A DNA stretch of 64,000 bases from Natrinema longum. GTDB taxonomy: Archaea; Halobacteriota; Halobacteria; Halobacteriales; Natrialbaceae. Shown in pieces: positions 44,490 to 53,982 of this stretch. The stretch is taken from the NCBI RefSeq assembly GCF_017352095.1, contig NZ_CP071463.1:744001-808000 (forward strand), read 5' to 3'. Position numbers and translations under genes: made by a program. The notes beneath the pieces are model-generated. The model was not told the DNA's origin and did no database searches. It worked only from the letters and a program-made list of their open reading frames with translations. The first letter of the stretch is position 1; the number at the start of each line of letters is the position of its first letter.

Positions 44490-45167
44490 GAGGAGTCTGA
44501 GTGTCCCCAACGCGAGAAAGAGGAGCCCAAAGCCGACGAGGACGACCGCGCTCAGTGTGGCAACGGCGGGCGCAAAGGCGTCGACACGTCGACCCGCCGC
44601 GTCCAGCGCGGCCGGATAGGTGACGATCCAGACGGCGATTCCGCCAAAGAAGCCGATCAGTAGCGCCGGCGAACCGGTCTGGACGACCAACGTCCCGGCG
44701 AGTGCCTGCCCCACGGCCGGTGCGTACGCGAGGACGTCGAGGGTTCCCGGCTCGAGGAGGCCGACGCCGACGGTGAGCCAGAAGCCGATCTGGTAGGGGT
44801 TAGTCAACGAGAGGACGAACGTCTTGCGAAACCCCGTCGCTGCGGCCCGGCTGGCGTCGGTAAACGACGTGGCAGCCCTCGCGTCGCCGATCGCACCGAC
44901 CGCGAAGTACAACATGAGACAGCCCCCGGCCAGATAGAGCGCGGGTCGAACGGCCGGAACGCGATCGAGGACGGCCACGATGCCGCCCAGCGCGAGGACG
45001 AAGAAGATCGCGTCCGCGAGCATCGCACCGAGCCCGGCCCGGAAGCCGGCCCGCCAGCCCCGGACGACGCTTTCCTCGGCGATGATCGCGTTCATCGGCC
45101 CCGGCGGGGCCGCGAGTGCGAGGCCGAAGATCACGCCAGCCAGTGCCGTGACGACGAGGGACGCCAT
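44487..45167 (-). CDS. LysE-family amino-acid exporter/translocator
   Basis: A 226-residue, six-helix membrane protein. GLALAAPPGPMNAIIAEES is the LysE/RhtB N-terminal signature, and FRKTFVLSLTNPYQIGFW the second conserved block. It exports amino acids or similar metabolites. ATG 45167; the open frame continues upstream but without coding character. The stop codon is the first codon of a dispersed hairpin element. Confidence 0.88.
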   Translation of the reverse strand: MASLVVTALAGVIFGLALAAPPGPMNAIIAEESVVRGWRAGFRAGLGAMLADAIFFVLALGGIVAVLDRVPAVRPALYLAGGCLMLYFAVGAIGDARAATSFTDASRAAATGFRKTFVLSLTNPYQIGFWLTVGVGLLEPGTLDVLAYAPAVGQALAGTLVVQTGSPALLIGFFGGIAVWIVTYPAALDAAGRRVDAFAPAVATLSAVVLVGFGLLFLALGTLRLL

Positions 45168-45325
45168 GGGTCTCGTCTCGGCACCGAAGTGTGAAAAACG
45201 CAGCGAACTGCCCCGAGAACGCCAGTAGGGGAGGAAATATCGTCGCGTCGCCGCTCGTGAGAGCGCTCTCGAAAGACCGGGCCAGCGCCTCGCCGTCCGA
45301 AAACTGGTTCGTGGAGCGGCGTGTC

Positions 45326-45964
45326 TCAGCGAGACGTGCTGTCCGAGTCGGCGACGGACTCGTTCGGATACGACTGCCGACCACCGCTCGAGCGTCGCGC
45401 GACGAGCGTCGCGACGGCGATCGTCTCGTCGGCGTCGCCCGCGATCGGCCGCCGTCGTTCCTCGTAGGAGAGGATCGTCAGGTCGAGACAGGCCCGCAGC
45501 AGGTCGTTCGATCGATACCGGTACCGATCGCTCGAGGGGCCGGCGACGGGGTCGCTCGAACGCAGGTGGTGTTCGGAGAGCAAGACGCCGCCGGGGGCGA
45601 GCGCGTCCTTGAGATCGGGCAGCCACTCGAGGGCGGCGAAGAAGCTCACGGTGATCAGGTCGTAGCGCTGGCAGCCGGGATCGAAATCGGCCACGTCCGC
45701 ACGGATCCAGTTCACGTCGACGCTCCGGTCGGCGGCCCGATCGCGGGCACGCTCGAGTGCCACGTCGGACACGTCGACCGCGTCCACCTCGTACCCGTGT
45801 TCGGCGAGGAAGACGGCGTTTCGGCCGGTTCCCGTCGCGACGTCGAGCGCGCGACCGTCCGGAAGCGTCGACAGTCGGCCCTCGAGTTCCGGAACGGGAT
45901 CGTCGGGAAATTCGGCGGTAGGCCCTTCGTATCGCTCGTTCCACCGGTCGCGTGGGTCGGTCAT
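45326..45964 (-). CDS. class I SAM methyltransferase (TehB-like)
   Basis: A 212-residue methyltransferase. The start DPRDRWNERYEGP, motif I LDVATGTGRNAVFL, motif II DAVDVSD and motif IV YDLITVSFFAALEW fit the TehB/thiopurine-type group. The substrate is unknown. ATG 45964 (MTDPRD); an in-frame start at 45976 is possible. Its C-terminal 20 residues are Ser/Asp-rich. Confidence 0.85.
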   Translation of the reverse strand: MTDPRDRWNERYEGPTAEFPDDPVPELEGRLSTLPDGRALDVATGTGRNAVFLAEHGYEVDAVDVSDVALERARDRAADRSVDVNWIRADVADFDPGCQRYDLITVSFFAALEWLPDLKDALAPGGVLLSEHHLRSSDPVAGPSSDRYRYRSNDLLRACLDLTILSYEERRRPIAGDADETIAVATLVARRSSGGRQSYPNESVADSDSTSR

Positions 45965-46191
45965 GGGTCCACACACGGCCGAGATCGGTTTAGTTCACCT
46001 GGCTCGAGACGGCCCAGCGACCCCCGTTGGGTTCGCGCGCCGATCGACTCGCGTCCAGCGAGACGCCGTCGAGGCGCTCGCCGTCGTCGGTTCGGCCGCG
46101 TGCCTCGGCACACTGCCGTGGTCTCGCTACTCGCAACTGCCCGCCGTCTTCTCCGAGAAAGGGTTCAAACCGTCAAAACGCAGGTCCGAAC

Positions 46192-48723
46192 CTACGCCTT
46201 CGCCTGCCAACTTCGAATGCGATCGGCGCTGACGCCCTCGACGTCGTCCGCGACCGCGTCGGGATCCGCCTCGGTCAGATCCTCGAGGTCCTCGATCCCC
46301 GCGTCGGCGAGTTTTTCGACGGTCTTCGCGCCGACGCCGTCCAGCGCCTCGAGGTCGGAGCCCGACTCGCTCTCGCGGGCCTGGAACTCCTGGTAGTTAC
46401 AGATCGGACAGCCCAGTTCCCAGGGCTCGTCGCCGCTGTGGACGACGAGTTCGGGCAGGTCGTGTTCCTCACAGTGCTCGTCGGTGACCTCGATCTCGCC
46501 GCGGCGGGGCAGGGGCAGCGAGTACTCGCAGTCGGGGTAGCGCGTACAGCCGACGAGTCGCGACCCGCTCTGGAGCGTTTTGACCGCCAGTTCGCCGCCG
46601 TGCTCGTCGCCACACTCCGGACATGTACCCAGCACCGGCCCCTCACCGGCATCCTCGGCCTTACAGAGCGGGCAGCCGTGGACGAACGTCTGTCGGCCCG
46701 CGAGCATCTTGACCTCGTTCAGGCCGTGTTCCTCGCACTCTTCCTCGAGAATGAGCGGTTTGCCGGTCGATGGCAGCGGCAGCGTGTTCTCGCAGTCGGG
46801 ATAGCCGTCGCAGCCGATGAAGTAGGAGCCGTGGCGGCTCCGCCGGACGAGCAGGTCCTCGCCACACTCGGGACAGGGGCCGAGTCGCTTGTCGTCTTTC
46901 AGCGACTTCCGGAGGTGATCGCCGATCTCCTCGCGGGAGTCCGCGAGGTTCTCGAAGATCTCCTCGAGCATCTCGCGCGATTCGTCGGTCACGTCGTCGA
47001 GCGTCGCCTCGCCGTTCGCGATGGCGTCCATGTCGGCCTCGAGTTGGGCGGTCATCTCCTCGCTGACGACGCGGTCGGCGTAGTTCTCGGCCGCGTCGAC
47101 GACGGCCATCGCGAGTTTGGTCGGGCGCGGCGGATCGCTCTCGATGTAGCCCCGATCGTAGAGCTTCTCCAACGTGTTGTGGCGGGTCGACTTCGTCCCG
47201 ATCCCCATCTCCTCCATGGTCTCGATGAGCCGCGACTGGCCGTAGCGACGGGGCGGCTGGGTCTGTTTGGCCTCGAGTTCGACGTCGGAGAGCGCCAGTT
47301 CCTCGCCCTCGTCGACGTCGGGGACGTAGTTCTCGGTCGTGGAGAAGTACGGGTAGACGTCGTGGTAGCCGGGCTCGACGAGGCGCTTGCCGTTTGCCTT
47401 GAGCCGGTAGTCGTCGACCTCGGCGACGACCTTGAGGTGTTCCCAGATCGCAGCCTCGGCGACGGTCGCGTAGAACCGCCGGACGACGAGTTCGAAGACC
47501 TCCCACTCGTCGTCGCCCACGTCGCCGCGGCTCGGGATCTCGCCCGTCGGGTGAATGGGTGGGTGGTCGGTCGTCTCCTCGTCGCCCTCCGTCGGAACGA
47601 TCTCGTCGGCCTCGAGCAGCGACTCGGCGGACTCACCGAGCGAGGAGTGGCCGACGAACTCGTCTAAGAGCTCCCCGGGGTCCAGGTCGTCGGGGTAGAC
47701 GGTGTTGTCGGTCCGCGGATACGTTATGTAGCCGGCGGTGTAGAGGTCCTCGGCGATCGACATCGCCCGCTTGGCCGAGTAGCCGATGGCACCGGCCGCG
47801 CGGATGAACTGGGTCGTGTTGAACGGCTCCGGCGGCGTGTCGGTGCGGGTCCGCCGATTGACGTCGACGACGGTCGCGGCGTCGCGGTCGGCGAGCGTCT
47901 CGTAGACCTCGTCCGCGGTGGCTTCCTCCCAGACGCGCTCGGCCTCGTTGTCGTCCTCGTCGCGGTAGAAGTACTGGGACTCGAAGGCGGTGTCGTCGTC
48001 TCGCGGTTCCTCACCGCTCGACGTCTCCGAGGCGCGTTGCGCCTCGCTCTTCGCGAGGTCCGCGAAGATCTCCCAGTAGTCCTCGGGATCGAAGGCTTCG
48101 ATCTCGCGCTCGCGGTCGACGATCAACTTCAGCGTCGGCGACTGCACCCGGCCGACGGAGATGAAGTCGTTGCCCAGCTGGCCTGCGGACAGTGAGAGAT
48201 AGCGAGTCAGCGCGGCCCCCCAGATGAGGTCGATGATCTGGCGGGCTTCGCCGGCAGCCGCGAGGTCGAAATCGAGCTCGTCGGGCTCGTCGAAGGCGTT
48301 CTGGACCTCGTTTTCCGTGATCGAAGAGAACCGAACCCGGCGAATGGGGACGTCGTCGTCGACGTTCCGAACGATGTCGTAGGCCTCCTTGCCGATCAGT
48401 TCCCCCTCGCGGTCGTAGTCGGTCGCGATCGTCACGCGCTGGGCGCGACGGGCCAACAGCCGTAACGTTGCGACGATGTTCTCCTTCGTCGCCGTCTTCT
48501 CGACGTCGGCGTCGATCAACTCGACGGGCTCGACGTCCCGCCAGTCGGAGTACTCCGAGGGGAAGTCCACGCCGACGACGTGCCCCGACAGCCCCACGCA
48601 TCGCTTGCCGCCCCACTCGTAGACGTTGACGCCGTTCTCGCGGCTCGAGTCGTAGGTGCCGCCGCTCAGGATGTCGGCGATCCGGCGGGCCGCGTTGTCC
48701 TTCTCCGTGATTATCAGTTCCAC
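46192..48723 (-). CDS. topA: DNA topoisomerase I (type IA)
   Basis: An 843-residue enzyme that relaxes negative supercoils. The Toprim domain shows LIITEKDNAARRIA and the acidic TDYDREGELIG. The active-site Tyr lies in AGYITYPRTDNT. Three C-terminal zinc ribbons follow (CPECGEDLL...YPDC, CEEHGLNEV...CPLC, CPECGDEHG...YPDC). A last helix-hairpin-helix tail is LEALDGVGAKTVEKLADAGI. The tail is a haloarchaeal add-on also seen in other DNA-binding proteins. An alternating purine-pyrimidine tract lies about 120 bases upstream of the start. Confidence 0.95.
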   Translation of the reverse strand: MELIITEKDNAARRIADILSGGTYDSSRENGVNVYEWGGKRCVGLSGHVVGVDFPSEYSDWRDVEPVELIDADVEKTATKENIVATLRLLARRAQRVTIATDYDREGELIGKEAYDIVRNVDDDVPIRRVRFSSITENEVQNAFDEPDELDFDLAAAGEARQIIDLIWGAALTRYLSLSAGQLGNDFISVGRVQSPTLKLIVDREREIEAFDPEDYWEIFADLAKSEAQRASETSSGEEPRDDDTAFESQYFYRDEDDNEAERVWEEATADEVYETLADRDAATVVDVNRRTRTDTPPEPFNTTQFIRAAGAIGYSAKRAMSIAEDLYTAGYITYPRTDNTVYPDDLDPGELLDEFVGHSSLGESAESLLEADEIVPTEGDEETTDHPPIHPTGEIPSRGDVGDDEWEVFELVVRRFYATVAEAAIWEHLKVVAEVDDYRLKANGKRLVEPGYHDVYPYFSTTENYVPDVDEGEELALSDVELEAKQTQPPRRYGQSRLIETMEEMGIGTKSTRHNTLEKLYDRGYIESDPPRPTKLAMAVVDAAENYADRVVSEEMTAQLEADMDAIANGEATLDDVTDESREMLEEIFENLADSREEIGDHLRKSLKDDKRLGPCPECGEDLLVRRSRHGSYFIGCDGYPDCENTLPLPSTGKPLILEEECEEHGLNEVKMLAGRQTFVHGCPLCKAEDAGEGPVLGTCPECGDEHGGELAVKTLQSGSRLVGCTRYPDCEYSLPLPRRGEIEVTDEHCEEHDLPELVVHSGDEPWELGCPICNYQEFQARESESGSDLEALDGVGAKTVEKLADAGIEDLEDLTEADPDAVADDVEGVSADRIRSWQAKA

Positions 48724-48843
48724 CGCGGCTCACCTCCGGGTCGGCCGTCCGGTCGCGGTCGTCGCGGACGAGTGTCGGTCATCGTCGCTCGGTACGACTG
48801 AAGATCTGATAACGCTTTCGCCGAAAACCCGGGTACTGCGCGG

Positions 48844-48877
48844 GTGTGCGTGCGTTCGTGCGTCGCGTGTGTGCGTG
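48844..48877. other. alternating purine-pyrimidine (RY) tract upstream of topA
   Basis: GTGTGCGTGCGT, then CGTGCGT and CGCGTGTGTGCGTG form 34 bases that alternate R and Y with only three breaks. Such GT/GC tracts can adopt left-handed DNA under negative supercoiling. It lies in the 294-base gap between topA (leftward) and the YgaP-like gene (rightward). GAGCGCGCGAGCG follows nearby. No gene is recognised in the gap. Confidence 0.6.
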
Positions 48878-49017
48878 AGGGATCTATGCACAGCACACCG
48901 GCAGTGGGGACGGCTCGCTCGAGCGCGCGAGCGAATACCATGTGGTGTGCTACCGGATGTGTTATTTCCGCTCGAGTCATAGAGGGAACCGCGTGAACTC
49001 ACGCGGAGAATACCAAA

Positions 49018-49284
49018 ATGGAACAAACTCTCAGTGGATTCGATCGCGCCTGGCGCTTGGTCGGTGGCGCGCTCGTCGCATTCGTCTTCATCGCCTCCTT
49101 CGTCGGCCTCGTCTCGATCGGGATCGCCCTGACTGTGGTTCTGATCGTCGCCGTTCCGGTGGCCCTCTCTACCGGTACCCGTCGGCGGCGCGTCGTCAAC
49201 CGGTTCCCGGGGATCGACACCTTCCGCGGCTTCCGGGCGGGGACAGGCCAGACAGACAACGTATCGATAGAACGACCGCGCTAA
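49018..49284 (+). CDS. YgaP-like (DUF2892) small membrane protein
   Basis: An 88-residue protein with two adjacent membrane helices. The N-terminal SGFDRAWRLVGGAL and C-terminal NRFPGIDTFRGFR match the DUF2892 pattern (G-x-D-R...R-L-V-x-G and G-I-D-T-x-R). The usual Cys before the second motif is missing. Function unknown. It is divergent from topA across the RY tract. Confidence 0.75.
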   Translation: MEQTLSGFDRAWRLVGGALVAFVFIASFVGLVSIGIALTVVLIVAVPVALSTGTRRRRVVNRFPGIDTFRGFRAGTGQTDNVSIERPR

Positions 49285-49426
49285 CCGACCGACTGGATCT
49301 TCGATCCCCGAGCGGCGCGGAATCATTGCCAGAAGCGGATGAGCATCGTCGGCTCCGGAACCGGCAACGGCTCCCGCGAGCCGATCCCTTTTGTTGTACC
49401 TGACTGAGATTCACACACGAGACTTC

Positions 49427-50926
49427 GTGGCAGCGACGGATCCCGAGCGCAAGCGCGTCGACATGACGACGGGGGCGATCTCCCCCAAGCTCCTCCGCCT
49501 CGCGTGGCCGCTGGTCCTGGGGAACCTCCTCCAGACCGTTTACAACCTCGCCGATATGTTCTGGGTCGGCCGCGTGAGCAGTGACGCCGTCGCCGCCGTC
49601 TCCCTGATGTTCCCCCTCTCCTGGCTGTTCGTCTCGACCGCGATGGGGATCACCGCCGCCACCATCGCGCTGGTCTCCCAGTACGTCGGTGCCGGCGACG
49701 ACCGGACGGCCGACCGCGTCGTCGCTCAGACGATCCTGCTCACGCTCGCCGTCTCGACGGTCCTCGCAGCGCTGGGATACGCCGTCCGGCGACCGCTGCT
49801 CGAGTTGATCGGCGCTCGAGGCCCGGTCTTCCTCGAAGCGCTCGCCTACATCGAAGTGATCTTCCTCGCCTTGCCCTTTACCTTCCTCTTCTTCGCCTTC
49901 CGAGCCTCGCTGCAGGGTGCGGGCGACACGAAGACGGCCATGTGGCTCGTCTTCGTCTCGGCGGGATTCAACGTCGTCTTCGATCCGTTTCTCGTCCTCG
50001 GCTGGGGCCCGTTCCCCGCGATGGGGACGCGGGGCGCGGCCATCGCGACGTTCCTCTCGCGCGGGCTCGCGACCGCCGCGGGGATCGCGATTCTCCTCGA
50101 TGGGGGATTCGGCGTTCGGCTGCGACTCGGGGATCTCACGCCCGATCGGACACTTCTCGCGCGACTGGTCCACATCGGCTACCCCGCCACGTTCGACGGC
50201 TGGGCCCGCAGCTTCGCGGCGGTGGCGATGGCCGGGTTCGTCGCCCGCTTCGGGGCCGCGCCCACCGCGGCGTACGGGATCGGTATCCGGCTGATGTCGG
50301 TAACATGGGCCGTCGCCGGGGCCGTCGGCCAGGCGACCGCGACCGGCGTCGGCCAGAACCTCGGCGCGGAGACGCCCGATCGGGCGGTCGCCGTCGCGCG
50401 AACGGCCACCGCGGCGACGATGGCGTTCATCTTCGTCGTCGCGGCCATCCTGTTCGCGTTTCCGGCGGCGGCTTTGCGACTCTTCGTCGCCGATCCCGCC
50501 GTCGTCACCGAGGGGATCGACTTCCTGCGAATCACCGCCCCCTTCTGGGCGCTTTTCGCCGGCGTGATGGTCATCCAGGGCGCGTTCCGCGGGGCCGGGA
50601 ACACCCGCGAGGCCATGATCCTCTCGATCCTCTCGCGGTGGGTCTTCCGGATCCCCCTCGTCGTCGTCCTCGCCTTTTCGTGGTCCGTGACGCTCCCCGG
50701 AATCGGCGTGACGGTCGCCGCCCTCGAGTGGGGCGTCGCGGGGATCTGGTGGGCGTTTGCCGTCGGCATGGTCGCGGCCTTCGTCGTGGCTGTCGCCTGG
50801 TTCCGGCTCGGAACGTGGGCCGAAGGCGTCATCGACGATAGCAGTACCGAGCCCCCCGGTGGTGGCGGGACTCGAGACGGGCCGGCTTCCGGCACCGAGA
50901 GCGAGACGGATTTCGTCGACGACTGA
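49427..50926 (+). CDS. MATE-family efflux transporter
   Basis: A 499-residue, 12-helix multidrug/toxin exporter, cation-coupled. LAWPLVLGNLLQTVYNLADM and FWVGRVSSDAVAAVSL form the first block, and FRASLQGAGDTKTAMW and GAFRGAGNTREAM the repeated loop motifs of both halves. GTG 49427 is taken; ATG 49463 (MTTGAISPKL) is the alternative and TTG 49391 less likely. The TGA stop is the start of a hairpin element. Confidence 0.92.
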   Translation: MAATDPERKRVDMTTGAISPKLLRLAWPLVLGNLLQTVYNLADMFWVGRVSSDAVAAVSLMFPLSWLFVSTAMGITAATIALVSQYVGAGDDRTADRVVAQTILLTLAVSTVLAALGYAVRRPLLELIGARGPVFLEALAYIEVIFLALPFTFLFFAFRASLQGAGDTKTAMWLVFVSAGFNVVFDPFLVLGWGPFPAMGTRGAAIATFLSRGLATAAGIAILLDGGFGVRLRLGDLTPDRTLLARLVHIGYPATFDGWARSFAAVAMAGFVARFGAAPTAAYGIGIRLMSVTWAVAGAVGQATATGVGQNLGAETPDRAVAVARTATAATMAFIFVVAAILFAFPAAALRLFVADPAVVTEGIDFLRITAPFWALFAGVMVIQGAFRGAGNTREAMILSILSRWVFRIPLVVVLAFSWSVTLPGIGVTVAALEWGVAGIWWAFAVGMVAAFVVAVAWFRLGTWAEGVIDDSSTEPPGGGGTRDGPASGTESETDFVDD

Positions 50927-51002
50927 GACGGTCTCCCGTCCGTCAGTGCCGGTGGGACCGTCCTGCAGTCTCACCGGTCAATCGGGACGGCAAACCGTAT
51001 GA
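50924..51002 (+). repeat. stop-anchored hairpin element, copy 3
   Basis: Starts with the MATE stop: TGAGACGGTCTCCCGTCCG, then TCAGTGCCGGTGGGACCG, centre TCCTGCAGTCT, CACCGGTCAATCGGGACGG and CAAACCGTATGA. Outer arms ACGGT/ACCGT, middle CCGTCC/GGACGG and inner CCGGTG/CACCGG pair. This is the best-preserved copy with the clearest hairpin. Confidence 0.8.
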
Positions 51003-51112
51003 ATCGTCGAGTCGGTCCTCGGACGGCCGAACCGCGGGTCTTCGACGACGACGCGTTCGTCGCCGAACGTATTCCTCCGCGAGAATCCCACGAAAGTTGA
51101 TTATATCTTCGA

Positions 51113-51138
51113 TAGTGGCTACGATAGACTTAACACTA
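51113..51138 (+). promoter_or_regulatory. promoter region of thi4 with short inverted repeat
   Basis: GACTTAAC (51127-51134) sits about 30 bases before the thi4 ATG and is a likely TATA box, giving a nearly leaderless transcript. TAGTG (51113-51117) and CACTA (51134-51138) bracket it as a 5-bp inverted repeat, a candidate site for the thiamine regulator found at 56.3 kb. No THI-box riboswitch is visible. Confidence 0.35.
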
Positions 51139-51160
51139 CTGAGTAATACCACCTAGTTGT

Positions 51161-52090
51161 ATGAGCGAATTCGAGCAGTTCAGCCAGGTCGGCGAAGCAG
51201 ACGTGACGCGTGCGATCGGACAGGAGTGGACCGAGGAGTTCATGGACTTCTCGGACTCGGACGTCATCATCGTCGGCGGGGGTCCTTCGGGGTTGACGGC
51301 CGCGAAGGAACTCTCCGAACGCGGCGTGAAGGTGATGGTCGTCGAGAAGAACAACTACCTCGGCGGCGGGTTCTGGCTCGGCGGCTTCCTGATGAACAAG
51401 GTCACGGTCCGGGATCCCGCCCAGCAGGTCCTCGACGAACTCGACGTCTCCTACAAGGAGTCCCAGGACAGCGAGGACCTCTACGTCGCCAACGGCCCCG
51501 AGGCCTGTTCCGGCCTCATCAAGGCCGCCTGTGACGCAGGCGCGAAGATGCAGAACATGACCGAGTTCACGGACATCGTCATCCGCGAGGACCACAAGGT
51601 GTCCGGTATCGTCATGAACTGGACCCCGGTCCACGCGCTGCCCCGGGAGATCACCTGCGTCGACCCGATCGCCGTCGAGGCCGATCTGGTCATCGACGCC
51701 ACCGGCCACGACGCGATGGCGGTCAAGAAACTCGACGAGCGGGGCGTCCTCGACGCACCCGGCATCGCCGACGCCGAGGAATCCGCGACGGGAATGGACC
51801 AGACCGACGCCGATACGTACGGCGCACCCGGCCACGACTCGCCCGGTCACGACTCGATGTGGGTCGGCAAGAGCGAGGACGCCGTCGTCGAGCACACCGG
51901 CCTCGTCCACGACGGCCTCGTCGCGACCGGGATGGCGACCGCGACGACCTACGGGCTCCCGCGGATGGGCCCGACCTTCGGTGCCATGCTCGTCTCGGGG
52001 AAACGCGCCGCGCAGGTCGCACTCGACGAACTCGAGGTCGACGCCGATCCCGTCGAGTTGACGTCGCGGGCCGCACCGGCCGACGACTGA
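51161..52090 (+). CDS. thi4: thiazole synthase Thi4 (ribulose-1,5-bisphosphate-type family, Cys form)
   Basis: A 309-residue FAD/NAD-fold enzyme forming adenosine diphosphate thiazole for thiamine. [15 protein letters not shown] binds the nucleotide, and [17 protein letters not shown] and [14 protein letters not shown] are family blocks. Cys166 in [10 protein letters not shown] sits where the sulphur-donating Cys of yeast Thi4 and Haloferax Thi4 lies; methanogen enzymes have His there. This suggests a single-turnover, self-sacrificing enzyme. An in-frame GHDSPGHDS repeat occurs in a loop near residue 228. Confidence 0.94.
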   Translation: MSEFEQFSQVGEADVTRAIGQEWTEEFMDFSDSDVIIVGGGPSGLTAAKELSERGVKVMVVEKNNYLGGGFWLGGFLMNKVTVRDPAQQVLDELDVSYKESQDSEDLYVANGPEACSGLIKAACDAGAKMQNMTEFTDIVIREDHKVSGIVMNWTPVHALPREITCVDPIAVEADLVIDATGHDAMAVKKLDERGVLDAPGIADAEESATGMDQTDADTYGAPGHDSPGHDSMWVGKSEDAVVEHTGLVHDGLVATGMATATTYGLPRMGPTFGAMLVSGKRAAQVALDELEVDADPVELTSRAAPADD

Positions 52091-52107
52091 ACACGGTACC
52101 GTTCCGC

Positions 52108-52869
52108 ATGGTCGAACGAGTCATCTGCTATCGCGCGCCGTCGACGGTCGCCGAGGTCGACGCAGTCGCCGACTGGCTGGGAGCGCGGATCGACGCGGAC
52201 GTGGCCGTCCGGGAGCGGTTCCTCGACGTCCACCGCATCGACGACCTCCCGGAACGCTTCGCCGAGGCGCGGGTTCCCTCGCCCTACGAGCGCGAGACGG
52301 GCACCACGATGCTGGGGACGATCCGCTACGAGGAGCGCGCCCTCGAGCACCCCGAACGCGAAGGCGGCGTCCTCTACGACGGCGTGGGGATCCAGCGGGC
52401 ACTCAACGCCGCCCTCCCCGAAGACGAACGGGGCCTCGAGACGCTCCACGTCCCGATCCTCGATCGAGCCATCGGAACGTGGGGCGACCACGACGGCCGC
52501 TGGCACAAGCGCGTCACCGTCCTCGGACAGCCGGGACTCGTTTCGGTGCCCGGCCTCTACGAGGCTCCCGCAAAGCCCGAGGCATACTACAAGGAAAAGC
52601 AACGCCACGCCCTGCTCTCCGGCGACGCCCCGCCGCGGGAGGTCCTCGAGAACCAGGTCGAGGGCGACTTTCTGGTCGAGAACGACCCGCGAACGACCGA
52701 CGCGCTGAAAGGGTACGTCCTGCAGACGTACCACTACCTCGAGACCGGCGAGGCGTTCTGCGATCGGGAGGTGTGTCGGCTGTTCAACGCCCACTACCAC
52801 GAGGACCTGATCGACGCACAGCTTCGCGAGCCGGCGTTCTGTAGCGAACACGCGCGGCTGTACGAGTGA
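52108..52869 (+). CDS. conserved protein of unknown function, C-terminal Cys/His cluster
   Basis: A 253-residue soluble protein starting 17 bases after thi4 on the same strand, so probably co-transcribed. The C-terminus is rich in candidate metal ligands: AFCDREVCRLFNAHYHEDLI and EPAFCSEHARLYE. The middle contains WGDHDGRWHKRV. This could be a zinc-dependent peptidase-like protein, but no HExxH is present and I do not assign it. ATG 52108. Confidence 0.7.
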   Translation: MVERVICYRAPSTVAEVDAVADWLGARIDADVAVRERFLDVHRIDDLPERFAEARVPSPYERETGTTMLGTIRYEERALEHPEREGGVLYDGVGIQRALNAALPEDERGLETLHVPILDRAIGTWGDHDGRWHKRVTVLGQPGLVSVPGLYEAPAKPEAYYKEKQRHALLSGDAPPREVLENQVEGDFLVENDPRTTDALKGYVLQTYHYLETGEAFCDREVCRLFNAHYHEDLIDAQLREPAFCSEHARLYE

Positions 52870-52945
52870 CGACAGAGCGGCCCGGTGAATACGGAACGTT
52901 TTCTCTCGGTTTCAGTTGCCGAACCGATCTGCGGTGGCGCGCACT

Positions 52946-53165
52946 GTCGGCTGGCTGAGCGCTAGCGAAGGCAGCCGACGATACTGCGCGAGGTCCTCGC
53001 GAGTTTACGAGCGAGGGCCTGTCAGAGTTCGCTCTGACAGTGGATGAGCGAAGGAATAGCGCGGGACCGTCGGTCCCGCGAACCATACGAATAGTGCGAG
53101 ACCGGAGGTCTCGCATACCACGTGAACAGGCGAAGCCCGTAAACAGACGGACGCTTCGCGTCCGT
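52946..53165. repeat. second array of short perfect hairpins
   Basis: Six hairpins in 220 bases. GTCGGCTG/CAGCCGAC is at 52946-52979. GCGAG-GTC-CTCGC is at 52988-53000. CTGTCAGAG-TTCG-CTCTGACAG is at 53019-53040. CGCGGGACC-GTC-GGTCCCGCG is at 53060-53080. TGCGAGACC-GGA-GGTCTCGCA is at 53095-53115. ACGGACGC-TTC-GCGTCCGT is at 53147-53165. Stems of 8-9 bp are perfect though their sequences differ. The gap 52870-53335 has no gene. Confidence 0.78.
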
Positions 53166-53335
53166 GAGTAGAGACCGGCTGGGGAGGGCGTGACAACTCG
53201 CTGTTGCCACGATAGCAGAGGGCTCTCCTCAATATACGATACCCGTCTCTCCGGCCACTCTCTTGCTCTGGATCAGTAGTACCGACTACCCGAATCGGTA
53301 CGTATTTTCGTCTCAGTCTGCTCGGAAAACACACA

Positions 53336-53746
53336 ATGAGTGCTGAGTTTACCGTCGACGTCCCCGTTCGCTTCCGCGATCTCGATCCGATGAACCACGT
53401 CAACCACGCCGTCTACGCGAGCTACCTCGAGGCCGGCCGGACCGACTACCTCCGGGACGTGGCTGGACTCGCCGACGAGGAGATATCCTTCGTCATCGTC
53501 ACCCTCGAGATCTCCTACGAGCGTCCGATCACCAAAGGCGACGACCCCACGGTCGCGCTCTCGGTCACCCGGCTCGGCGACTCGAGTTGTACGATGGACT
53601 ACGAGGTCCGCGTCGACGGCGACGTGGCGGCGACGGCCGAGACGACGATCGTCCACATCGACCCCGAGACGGAGCGGCCGAGCCCGATTCCCGACGCGGT
53701 GACCCAGCGGATTCGGGAGTACGAAGGGCTCGAGGCCGTAGCGTGA
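53336..53746 (+). CDS. 4-hydroxybenzoyl-CoA thioesterase-type hotdog protein
   Basis: A 136-residue acyl-CoA thioesterase. RFRDLDPMNHVNHAVYASYL carries the catalytic Asp of the 4HBT family, followed by the long hotdog helix and ISYERPITKGD. It hydrolyses acyl-CoA or acyl-aryl-CoA esters; the substrate is unknown. Full family length. It is preceded by the hairpin array. Confidence 0.9.
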   Translation: MSAEFTVDVPVRFRDLDPMNHVNHAVYASYLEAGRTDYLRDVAGLADEEISFVIVTLEISYERPITKGDDPTVALSVTRLGDSSCTMDYEVRVDGDVAATAETTIVHIDPETERPSPIPDAVTQRIREYEGLEAVA

Positions 53747-53982
53747 GCGGCCAGAACGACGGGATACCGCTCGTCGTACTCGAGTCGACCGTTGGGGGTG
53801 TCGTAAAACGAACCGAGGGGAGCAACTGTAACGATTCACACACTGATCGCATAGCCGTCGTGCGATCTGGTGTGCAATGACTTACAGTGGCTACGATAAC
53901 CGGCTCGTTCCGTCCGGGTTTCGCAGAACCGAGCGATACGGGGGCGTGCAAACCACCGGAATTTCTGGCGGAGATTGGTCGT

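Noticed and set aside
49196-50974. 592-codon open frame on the minus strand
   Set aside because: Antisense shadow of the MATE exporter; low-complexity Arg/Gly/Asp sequence.
51003-51160. Thiamine (THI-box) riboswitch upstream of thi4
   Set aside because: No CUGAGA/ACC-type core was found, and the transcript appears almost leaderless.
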